Positions 5,004-13,300 of a stretch of 13,587 bases of DNA are shown piece after piece (within the stretch, counting starts at the first letter, position 1; each line of letters begins with the position of its first letter). This DNA comes from Prevotella sp. Its GTDB lineage: Bacteria; Bacteroidota; Bacteroidia; Bacteroidales; Dysgonomonadaceae. Under the pieces are notes generated by a model. The model was not told where the DNA came from and did no database searches. It saw nothing but the letters and a program-made list of their open reading frames with translations. The position numbers were made by a program, and so were the translations under genes. The stretch covers positions 1 through 13,587 of the forward strand of contig JAISKQ010000030.1 of the NCBI GenBank assembly GCA_031260865.1, in the 5' to 3' direction.

Positions 5004-7442
5004 ATGGCAAAATTATTTCAAACGGAGCGTGAGGGGCAAATAAAATTTTTTGAAGATTTGAAAATTGCCACAGATGTAGAACTTACGAACAACACTGATG
5101 GCGTGTATCGTGGTACACTTTTTGAGTTCAAGCTTACCATTGCAAATATTGACAAAGTGCTTTTTCAAGCAATAAAATATCTGTCACATTTGCGAATTAA
5201 AGGAGAAAGTGTACCCAAAAATATTTTGCTTGTTTCCCTAAATACCGAAACAGCTTATTTATTTGACAGCCAATATTTTTTGAGCGAAATTGAACAAATT
5301 TATATCGGCGCAAGCAGTAAAGACAACGACAAATTCGACACCACAATAAAGCCCGAAAAAATTGAGTTCAGTAATATAAACGGACTGCAAAGAGTTTTAC
5401 AAATACTTGATACGGATAATTTTACAAAAATACACATTGACGTTTTTTGTGTAATCGGTTGGGCAGAGCGTTTTTACAGCGAAAAGCCGAAAGCCACAAA
5501 AATCAACCTTTTTGATGAGTTGCGGCAACCGAAGCATTTTGAAAATCTGATTTTTGCGTGGCAAGGCGATGAGCAAGATTTTAAATACATTATGGACTGC
5601 CTCAACGACAAAATGCACAAAAAGGAACTCGGTGCATTTTACACGCCGCCAGCCTATTGCAAAAAAGCGACCGAACTTGTGCGCCAAGCCATTGACCAAA
5701 TTCCCAAAGGAAACGACTATATTATCCTCGACCGTTGCGCCGGTACAGGCAATTTGGAAGAATTTTTGACCGATAAAAATGTTGATGAAATTACAATCGG
5801 CGAACTCGAAAAATATCTGTCGAAAGATTTTATTGTTAAATATTTGAAAGATAAAGCGAACATTATCAGTACTTACTTTTCTGAAACGGACTTTAACAAT
5901 GTCACACTCAAAGAATTAGAAACGTACAAAACCAAAATAAACATCTATAACTATTTGTTTGATAATGAGCTGTCGCATTGCATTGTAAATACTTACGAAC
6001 TCAAAGAATGGCTTGTGCTAAATGAAAGAATTGGCGACAAGGTAAAAACGATTATTCCGCCGATAAGCGAAATTCACAATACTCATTCGGTTGTAAAAGG
6101 CGGCGATGCTTTGAGTGAAAATTTTATTTTGGGTAGAAAGACGGCGCTTTTTGATATGACAGACGAATATTATAATTCTATAGAAGAGCTCAATAATATT
6201 GTTAAAAATCAGAATATAAATATTATAATGTTGGAAAATCCGCCGTATAGAAATGATATTGCAGGGAACGACAAAAATAATGGCGAAGTCAAAAAAATGG
6301 AAGAAAGGTCTTTTGTATTTAATGAAATGGTAAAAGTAGCAAATACTTTTTCAAACTCGAATATATCTACTGTTAAAGATATTTCAAATAGATTTATTTG
6401 GGCAGGTTGGAATTTTTATTTGCAAAAAGAAAATGATTTTTATATTTTACTTTCCCCTATAAAATATTGGAAATCACTTGGTATATCAAATAAAAAATTT
6501 ATTAAGGGCTTTCTTTTTAATAGAAAATATTTTCACGCAACAGAATCATCAATTTCTTGTATTTTGTGGAAAAACGAATATGAAAATATTGAAAAAATAA
6601 AATTAATTGCATATGATTTATTTAATGAAAATCTTGTTTATGTAAATGACATTGAAATTAGTAAAGTTTATCAAACATTCGAACCATATTTTGACAGAAG
6701 AAATTTTGAAAATGATATGGAAGGTGCAGTATATTGTGAAAATGGTGGAAACCAAACTGATGGTAGAAAATGCGATGGAAAATCATATTGGAATGAAAAT
6801 ATAATTGGTTATCTTGTTGTAAAAGGTTTTGCCATTTCGCCACAAGATGTATTTTTATTGAGAGAAACACGATACAATATTCGTGGTTTTTACATTCGCT
6901 CCGATAATTTTCTCGAAAAACTTCCGCTTTTCTGTGCCAAACTCTATCCACAAAAGAATTGGTACGAGCGAGATGTATATTTTACCACCGCTGACGGTGG
7001 CGACAGATATACCAAAGACAACGATTTTCTCAAAGTCTGTTTTATTTTCACTTGCCTTTCGCAACGCAATCATTGTTTGTCATTCAACGGTTCGGACGGA
7101 CGTTTTTACAAGAACGAACTTTGCTTTGATGCAGGCACATTAGCAACACAAACCGTAGAAACGTGGAACTTCACGCCACAAGATACCGAAACTGAATTAT
7201 TATCAATTTTTGCCGAAACATTGAAACTTGCAAAAGAAACAAAAAACTACAATGCTAAATTTGCTTACGGTACATACCAAATAGACAAAGAACTGAATAC
7301 GCGCGATAAAGACGACAACGGCACAATAATTTACGATTATCCCGAACTTAACACAAAGCTAATCGCCATAAAAACCAAATTGTCAAAATATTACGAGGGA
7401 ATTATTCAACCCAAATTGTTTGAATATGAGTTGCTAAAATGA
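5004..7442 (+). CDS. type IIG restriction-modification enzyme (fused endonuclease and N6-adenine methyltransferase)
   Basis: This 812-residue single-chain enzyme would both cut DNA and methylate adenine at N6 using SAM. The N-terminus has a PD-(D/E)XK nuclease core: TDGVYRGTLFEFKL (31-44), with Asp32 and Glu41-x-Lys43, followed by FQAIKYL with Gln55. The gamma-class methyltransferase follows: GAFYTP (210-215) marks its start, DRCAGTGN (243-250) is the SAM-binding motif I, and ENPPY (411-415) is catalytic motif IV. The remaining 400 residues should hold the target recognition region. Length is normal for type IIG proteins. There is no separate specificity or methylase gene, as expected for this type. 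The ATG at 5004 is placed just after a hairpin and starts MAKLFQTEREGQ. Bases 6130-6850 are visibly richer in A and T than the ends of the gene, suggesting mosaic origin. The target sequence cannot be read from the protein. Confidence 0.85.
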   Translation: MAKLFQTEREGQIKFFEDLKIATDVELTNNTDGVYRGTLFEFKLTIANIDKVLFQAIKYLSHLRIKGESVPKNILLVSLNTETAYLFDSQYFLSEIEQIYIGASSKDNDKFDTTIKPEKIEFSNINGLQRVLQILDTDNFTKIHIDVFCVIGWAERFYSEKPKATKINLFDELRQPKHFENLIFAWQGDEQDFKYIMDCLNDKMHKKELGAFYTPPAYCKKATELVRQAIDQIPKGNDYIILDRCAGTGNLEEFLTDKNVDEITIGELEKYLSKDFIVKYLKDKANIISTYFSETDFNNVTLKELETYKTKINIYNYLFDNELSHCIVNTYELKEWLVLNERIGDKVKTIIPPISEIHNTHSVVKGGDALSENFILGRKTALFDMTDEYYNSIEELNNIVKNQNINIIMLENPPYRNDIAGNDKNNGEVKKMEERSFVFNEMVKVANTFSNSNISTVKDISNRFIWAGWNFYLQKENDFYILLSPIKYWKSLGISNKKFIKGFLFNRKYFHATESSISCILWKNEYENIEKIKLIAYDLFNENLVYVNDIEISKVYQTFEPYFDRRNFENDMEGAVYCENGGNQTDGRKCDGKSYWNENIIGYLVVKGFAISPQDVFLLRETRYNIRGFYIRSDNFLEKLPLFCAKLYPQKNWYERDVYFTTADGGDRYTKDNDFLKVCFIFTCLSQRNHCLSFNGSDGRFYKNELCFDAGTLATQTVETWNFTPQDTETELLSIFAETLKLAKETKNYNAKFAYGTYQIDKELNTRDKDDNGTIIYDYPELNTKLIAIKTKLSKYYEGIIQPKLFEYELLK

Positions 7443-7560
7443 TTACTCATGTCAAAAAAAACAGTATTTACAAACTAAAATCGTATAAAATAGTATGGCT
7501 GCGAAAAAGGGACACAAAAAATATTTCTATCTTTCTCATATCCTTTCTTGATTTATATAT

Positions 7561-7872
7561 TTACAATATCGTTGCCACTTTCCGTATTTGGGCGAGGCGG
7601 TCGGCAAAGGATTTGTCTTGCCGTACAATCTGCATATTGTATTTCAACTGCATACGCATAAGCAAATCGGCATTGATGCCTAATGCAGCTTCAAACAACA
7701 TAGCTGTATTGGCGGTAAGCGGTCGCCGCCCGTTTAAAATATCGTTCAATGCCGTGTATGGAACTCCCATTTGTTTTGCCAAATGGCTTTGTGTAATGTT
7801 ACGGCATTCTATTTCTTCTTTCAGCAATTCACCCGGATGAGTAGGGCAAAAGCCATATCCTAAATTCCCCAT
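7561..7872 (-). CDS. higA: HigA-family antitoxin, XRE-type (module 1)
   Basis: The 103-residue protein begins MGNLGYGFCPTHPGELLKEE, the N-terminal signature of HigA/VapI antitoxins, and has a helix-turn-helix at about 26-47 (ITQSHLAKQMGVPYTALNDI). The C-terminal RQDKSFADRLAQIRKVA is also typical. It should bind its cognate toxin and repress its own promoter. The gene is complete and lies 7 bp downstream of a broken higB, the usual toxin-first order of higBA. It converges on the type IIG gene; the 118 bp between them (7443-7560) hold no gene or clear terminator. If the toxin is dead, the protein may persist as a transcriptional repressor or as protection against a related toxin elsewhere. Confidence 0.85.
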   Translation of the reverse strand: MGNLGYGFCPTHPGELLKEEIECRNITQSHLAKQMGVPYTALNDILNGRRPLTANTAMLFEAALGINADLLMRMQLKYNMQIVRQDKSFADRLAQIRKVATIL

Positions 7873-7879
7873 AATACTT

Positions 7880-8149
7880 TTATTTATAGTGATTTGACAA
7901 TTCTAATATATTACATACCGTTACAACGGTTTCCGATTCTACTTTGCTTGCCTGGAACTCGATACAGTACTTGTCGTTTACCCTGATGGTAGAAATACCC
8001 GCCTTATCGCCTTTCAATACCTCATAATGAAGTGCTTTGATTTGAAAGCAAATCAAAACAATATTCTTTATGGACAGTCGGCAGGCGGTACTGTATTTCA
8101 AAGAACTAAGATACAAAATTGAAAGCAAATCTGCTATAATAAAAACAAT
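7880..8149 (-). pseudogene. HigB-like toxin of module 1, probably inactivated
   Basis: The C-terminal half is a good RelE/HigB-type toxin sequence: LHYEVLKGDKAGISTIRVND, a YCIEF strand, and the end CNILELSNHYK. The N-terminal half is abnormal. The expected start MIVxF is replaced by a leucine codon followed by IVF (8152-8144), with no ATG or GTG; the only in-frame ATG, at 8194, lies inside the upstream higA. After ILYLSS the sequence becomes untypical, while another frame gives QYRLPTVHKEY (about 8097-8065), which resembles the expected central segment. The piece is roughly 15 residues shorter than relatives of about 104 residues. I read this as start loss plus an internal deletion and frameshift. 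Translation from 8194 or from ATT at 8149 cannot be excluded. Confidence 0.6.
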
Positions 8150-8517
8150 TAAATTTGCAGCATTGTGGCCAGTGATATATCCAATTCCCTGCAAAGTCGT
8201 CTGGCTATTTTCAAAGTTGGTTCGGAACGTCCCGTGATATAATCATTTACTCGAGAAGGGCTAATACCGATGTATCTGGCTAATTGCTTTTGTGTCATTC
8301 CTTTTTCTTGCAAAGCCAACACTATTAACTCGGATACTGTTGGCTTTTCTATCGGATAATGCTCTGTTTCGTACGCAATAACAATATCGGAAACCATCGT
8401 AAGTTCCACAATATTCTTGTCATTGACCGGAGTATCATTATTGACAAGAGACAATAAATCTTCAATTCGCGCTAATGCAAATTCATATTGTTCTTTCGTA
8501 ATTAAAATATTGCTCAT
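8149..8517 (-). CDS. higA: HigA-type antitoxin, XRE family (module 2)
   Basis: I place the start at 8517 (MSNILITKEQYEFA), 11 bp after the stop of the upstream toxin frame; an earlier in-frame ATG at 8544 lies within the toxin coding region and is less likely. The product is 122 residues: an N-terminal helical domain followed by a helix-turn-helix at about 74-95 (MTQKQLARYIGISPSRVNDYI), then RSEPTLKIARRLCRELDI. This is the usual arrangement in larger HigA antitoxins that neutralise HigB mRNA interferases and autoregulate. The gene is complete, although its toxin is frameshifted. Its stop codon touches the start of the next higB remnant, so both modules probably form one transcript. Confidence 0.85.
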   Translation of the reverse strand: MSNILITKEQYEFALARIEDLLSLVNNDTPVNDKNIVELTMVSDIVIAYETEHYPIEKPTVSELIVLALQEKGMTQKQLARYIGISPSRVNDYITGRSEPTLKIARRLCRELDISLATMLQI

Positions 8518-8528
8518 CACTGTTTCTT

Positions 8529-8817
8529 TTATATGGTTGAACAATCTATTTTATCATATTCTTTGTGAGCGCCTACAAACCGAATATAAATATATCCAAT
8601 TGAAAACTTTAGGACAACAACCAACCTGTAATTATCGCCCTTAATATTAAAGATTGCCGATGTAGTCAGTAGTCAGAAAATCCACTTTTATATCCGACAA
8701 GCTTTTCCATTCGGCTTTCAACGTAATATGATACAAACGTTCAAGAGCTATCCGAGAATCTTCACATCCTTTCGTTTCGTAGAACTCTTTTAATTTCTTG
8801 TGTGATACAACTCTCAT
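8529..8817 (-). pseudogene. HigB mRNA interferase toxin, frameshifted (module 2)
   Basis: Two frames together give an almost complete HigB. The first runs from ATG 8817 (MRVVSHKKLKEFYETKGCED) through LERLYHITLKAEWKSLSDIK and DYIGN, then stops early at 8647-8649 after 56 residues. The second, shifted frame at 8651-8529 supplies the missing end: FNIKGDNYRLVVVLKF, GYIYIRFVGAHKEYDKID and CSTI-stop. Intact relatives have a few residues between GN and FNIKG (typically QRYV), so about 11 bases seem to have been lost near 8650-8654. The lost link separates the conserved basic and aromatic end from the N-terminal half, so the truncated product should be inactive. A near -7 box (CATCTTTG, complement of 8842-8849) lies upstream. 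Confidence 0.85.
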
Positions 8818-8849
8818 TCGTTCGTTATGTATTGTAATGATACAAAGAT

Positions 8850-8880
8850 GTAAATCTATAAATTAGAATTTTAGATTTAC
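8850..8880 (-). terminator. A/T-rich hairpin at the end of the metalloprotease gene
   Basis: GTAAATCTA (8850-8858) and TAGATTTAC (8872-8880) are a perfect inverted repeat, and AAATT/AATTT (8860-8864/8867-8871) continues the stem inward with one bulged base. The stop codon of the protease gene lies within it. The following T-rich stretch on the - strand is short and interrupted, so termination is likely but not certain. The higBA promoter would overlap its far side. Confidence 0.45.
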
Positions 8881-10017
8881 AGCTTCAAATTTATCATCTT
8901 TGCTTATTTCACTCAACCTATTTCGAAAATATTGATTCAAATCATCTGTATTCAGTTCTTTTCGAAGGTAATTTATAAGTTCTTCATCTGACATTTCTAT
9001 TGACATTAGCCTTTTCAGCTCATTAATACCACCTTTTCTAAGAACGATATCTATCAGTAATGCACCATAGACATACATCGGATTTGTTTCAAAATCCATC
9101 ATAGTAGCTTCCTGAGAGGTAAAGTAGTTCAAATTAATATGTGAATTCTGTATTAAATAATCGTTCAATCTTTTTATGTGATAGATTAACGGCTTTGCCC
9201 CATGCGCAGTATTTCCACCCCAATAAGAAGATATACCAACTAATAAATAGTCATGAGCATTGGGATAGCGCTTATTTACTATATGTATTAATTCATGCTG
9301 ATGGTTTTCGCCTGCTAATGCTGTGGCATAAATAATATTATTACAATCATCTATAAAACCACAATCTTTATTTCCGCCCATTGTTATTACAAAATCAAAT
9401 CCCTTTGCTCTGTGAATATCATCACAATTACGAGTAATATAGTAAGTTAGCGCTTCTTCAGGCAATTCAAATACTTCACATACAGTCTGTAGAAACTCAT
9501 TTGCTTCTTTTGCTTTAACACTATCAAATTCATACTCAGGAAAATATTTATAAGTTATTAATCCTACAATTGTTGTATTCCAATCTCTTGTATAATAGGG
9601 GGTATAATTTGCCAGAACATATTTCCCCTTTTCTTTTCTTGCCACTACATTCGTGATAGCCATTATGTTTATCGGTGTTGAACCATAATGAAAGGCGGAA
9701 CGTATCAGATAACCATCTTCATATTCGGATATTGACAGAATCTCATTATAAAGATTGAAATAATAAAGGGATGGATTAATAAAACCTTCACTCTTTAAGA
9801 AATCATAACACTTATATTTATTTTTCTCCTGAATGCTCCAATAAGAATTGTCATATATACTATCCGGCTTTGACTTTAAATAGTTGATCCATAACTGTGC
9901 AACTTGCTTTTTTTCAGGATTAATGGTATCACATCCGAAATTAACAGCATATTTTTGTGAATATGATGCAATATTAAAGGTAATAATTAAAGTCAATATA
10001 AAAGTTAATCTTGTCAT
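8863..10017 (-). CDS. secreted HExxH metallopeptidase-like protein
   Basis: The 384-residue product starts with a cleavable-looking signal peptide (MTRLTFILTLIITFNIASYS, cut near residue 20) and no lipobox, so it is periplasmic or secreted. Residues 50-190 form an alpha/beta domain I do not recognise. The zinc-binding motif HELIH is at 241-245 within GENHQHELIHIV. Downstream is LLVGISSYWGGN (258-269); in related gluzincin-type peptidases this segment normally reads EGIAxYxGG, with Glu as the third zinc ligand. Here Val260 occupies the expected Glu position, so activity is doubtful or the ligand is elsewhere. Cys28, Cys198, Cys219 and Cys225 could form disulphides. The gene lies between a broken higBA module and the helicase, with 260 bp of A/T-rich DNA upstream. 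Substrate unknown. Confidence 0.7.
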   Translation of the reverse strand: MTRLTFILTLIITFNIASYSQKYAVNFGCDTINPEKKQVAQLWINYLKSKPDSIYDNSYWSIQEKNKYKCYDFLKSEGFINPSLYYFNLYNEILSISEYEDGYLIRSAFHYGSTPINIMAITNVVARKEKGKYVLANYTPYYTRDWNTTIVGLITYKYFPEYEFDSVKAKEANEFLQTVCEVFELPEEALTYYITRNCDDIHRAKGFDFVITMGGNKDCGFIDDCNNIIYATALAGENHQHELIHIVNKRYPNAHDYLLVGISSYWGGNTAHGAKPLIYHIKRLNDYLIQNSHINLNYFTSQEATMMDFETNPMYVYGALLIDIVLRKGGINELKRLMSIEMSDEELINYLRKELNTDDLNQYFRNRLSEISKDDKFEAVNLKF

Positions 10018-10138
10018 ATTAATGTATATTTAGGTTATCTGGTTTTACTTCTTTAGATAATATCTACGATTATTAAATGAACCCAAAAATGTTGTTCTGT
10101 TTTATTTAAAATCAGAGCATCAACTAATTTTGAATTAT

Positions 10139-10209
10139 AACACTTTGATAAAAATAACTTAAGTAATTCATTTATGTTTAATTTATTAAACTATTTTTAT
10201 AAAAGTGTT
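10139..10209. repeat. 71-bp nested palindromic element in the 10018-10277 intergenic region
   Basis: An 18-bp inverted repeat with one mismatch (10139-10156 and 10192-10209) encloses two shorter perfect palindromes: ACTTAAGT (10157-10164) and GTTTAAT-TT-ATTAAAC (10176-10191). A separate palindrome, TAGATA-A-TATCTA, is at 10054-10066, just upstream of the protease gene. It could be the terminator of the helicase gene, a binding site, or a small non-autonomous repeat. No terminal target duplication is evident. Confidence 0.5.
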
Positions 10210-10245
10210 CTTTCTAATATAATTTATTCCCCCTTTCCTATTTAT

Positions 10246-10355
10246 ATTTCTTTATCATAGGTATAATGTATAGATATTTACATACCACCAAGTATCTTCC
10301 TATAAATCGAATTTTGGTTCAGTATAGAGTCATTCCCCACCAAAAATAGTTGTTC
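10246..10355 (-). repeat. inverted repeat partner: 3' end of the intact nuclease-helicase gene
   Basis: This is the parent-like copy of the duplication at 4577-4687: the last 26 codons, the stop and 32 bases downstream. It ends at 10246, where similarity stops abruptly. The two copies point towards each other and enclose 5.6 kb, so homologous recombination between them could invert the enclosed block. Confidence 0.9.
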
Positions 10356-13300
10356 ACGGGCGCGGGTAAGGGCGACATTCAGCTTCCGGTCAACAGTACC
10401 CTCTCGGTTCATGTTGCAAAAATTTGTCAATTGATACGGGCTATTGAAGCAGAAAGATAAGATGATAACATCGCGCTGGCTGCCCTGATAACGTTCAACA
10501 GTATCGACCATAATATGAGTAAGTTCCGTAATACCTGTTTCTTCCAACGTCTGTTTTATCAACGCTATTTGATTCCTGTACGGAGTGATAATACCTAATG
10601 TCTTATGAGGGTCAAAAAACAGGTTATTAGCCCTGTATAAATCGAACAACGCGATGGATAGCGATGCCACAACATCAGCCTCTACCCTATTCGTCTTATC
10701 ACCTATATTTGTGTTATCGGTTTCTCTGACAGGTATAAATCCAGCTCGTTTGGTCGCAATCAGGGATTGATATTTATCCGAATGGTCGAAGACAGAATAT
10801 AGCAGGTCTATTTGTTGCCTTTCGGTAGCTATTTTTAGCAGATTATCATAAAAATGAACATTAACAAGGTCAGCTATCTCTTTATGCATACGCCCATGAT
10901 ATGTAAGCGTGTCATAGGCATGTGTCCAATTATTATCTTTGCTGATACGGAACAGTCGTTCAAAAAGCGATTCCCTGCAATCGTATAGTTTTATGCCGTT
11001 TAGTATCTTTTCATCTACTTTCGATTTGTTTTCATTTTGTAAAGTAATTGTTGACAACTGTTTATGGTCTCCAATCATAATAAACTTATCAAAGGATGTG
11101 AGAAGCCCTATTATTTGCGGTTCTAATATCTGAGAGGCCTCATCAATAATGGCAACATTAAAATGCTTCAGGTCAAACAATTCGGGTTTGCCGGTTATAG
11201 AAGCTAACGTTCCTATAAAGATGCGGCTGTTATCTATTGATTGCAGCAATTCCTTTCGGCTATCAGCCCGATGCGAGATATTTTGCAATAGCCGGTGGCG
11301 ATACGCTTCTCCGCAAGATAGTTCCGAGCCGACCCTGATATATTTATCACAGATGGCTTCCTCTTCACCGAATGCATGGCAAACAGATGCGCACAACTCG
11401 TCAACAGCACGGTTGGTGTATGCCATTACCAGAACATTTGTTTCCGGGTCGGCATAAAATTGTTCTATCAACTGCTTGGCAAAAATGGACGTCTTGCCTG
11501 TTCCCGGAGGTCCTACTATCAAGAAATAATCTTCCGCCGCCATTGCCTTGTCAATAACCGTTTTCTGTTTTTCCTCTTTGGACAGGTCATCCGTATTAGC
11601 CAGCCGGGTATATGTTGTAGCCGGCGTATTTAGCCCTAACAATAGATTTCTCTTCTCTTTAGGCGCGGATAGAAAGGCAAACAAGCTTTTATACATGGCA
11701 TTGTAGCTATGGTCAAGTTTATCATGTTCTACCGCCCACTGCTTGTACCGGGAAAAGAAAGCGCGATTTCGCTGTTTATACCTGAAACGTAAAACGACAC
11801 GATGAGCGGAAACCTCTACCACAGTACCTTTCAATATCTGATTGGTAAGTACGGTTTGATTTTCGTCTTGCCTGGGATAAAGTATGCAGATTTCCCCTTC
11901 ACGAAAATTGACACAGTCCCTGCTATTCACCCTTTTAAAGTAAATAACCATATCCCTTCCGCTGTCGTCTATATCTTCTATTTCCAAATCAGATATTAAA
12001 TCCAACGCATCTTTACGCTCGGCAAATGTCGTGTTCCATAAAGCGGAAACGCTCATCGACGAGTCGAAATGCTCATCTCCCATTTTTTGCAAGTAAAGTT
12101 CCCGTGTTATAAAATTAATATAACGATAGAAATATGTCTTCTCCAAAGGAGTAACCTCTGCAAATACTTTTTCCAGTACTGATAGTTTATCCATAAAGAA
12201 GTCAGGTACATGCCCGTAGTTATCCAAATCAAAAAGTTCACGGAAAGTATCTTCAACCGTTTCTATATCTCCGATATACAGGTCATGTTCTGTAGCTACA
12301 ATTAAGTTCCTGTTGTTGATAATCTCTTTTTCCAACTGATGAAACCTTGCCGCAAAACGAATGTTCTCGCCCGGGTTGTCCGCGCTTGAATATAAAATAG
12401 TGGGATAGATATGGCGCGCGTCTTTACCAAACACGCTTTGTATCATCAGACGATAAATAGCAGTCTGGGTTTCATGATTAGGAGCTATCTTCGTCACATC
12501 TTCGCGAGGAAAAGGCGGTTTACCCGATTTCAATTCAATAATGCGCTCCGTTCCTGTGCCTTCATTGGATAACTGCAATAAGTCCAACCTTCCCTGAAAG
12601 CCATATTTCTCGCAAAAGAAAGAGGGTTCCAGCATACATGATGAGATTTCAAAACCATTTGCCGGCATATCATGCAGTACAACCCGTTTGATATTGTTGA
12701 AGTGCTTCTCTGCCCTGCACATAAAATCCCTGAAATCGTACGTTGCCCGAATATCTTTACACGAAGCGTATTCAAATGGCATTTGTTGGAACGACTTCTT
12801 AAATGTTTCCTCAAAAGTCAGATTTTCGGCGTCTTCGGCATAAATAAGTTCATCCAAAAAGAAGTTTGCCAGATTTCCCAACAATATATAGTGCGAATTT
12901 ACATTCGGTTCAAACTTCCGGCGGAAATAATGTAGATGCGAACTTCCATACGATTGAAAGCATTCCGCCATAGCAGAGGCGTCAATCAGGTAATCCGGTT
13001 CTAATACAAACATCTTGGGTATATAGCATCCCGCCTCGTCTTTTTTTACATCTATCAGGTTCAATTGCGCGCCAATCCATAGACGTTCCATGGTGGAATT
13101 GAAAATATCGTTTACCGACGCGACATTATATTTTACTGTTAAAATTTCATCTATGAGGAGGTCTGATTGGCAAATTATCTTTCCTCTCTCCCTGTCAATA
13201 TCCAATACCTGTACCCTTATTTTATCTAATGGCAAGCTATTTCTTTCCGAAACTGTCTTTTCAAAACCTTCATGCTCAACTTTTTCGCCATTGATAAATA

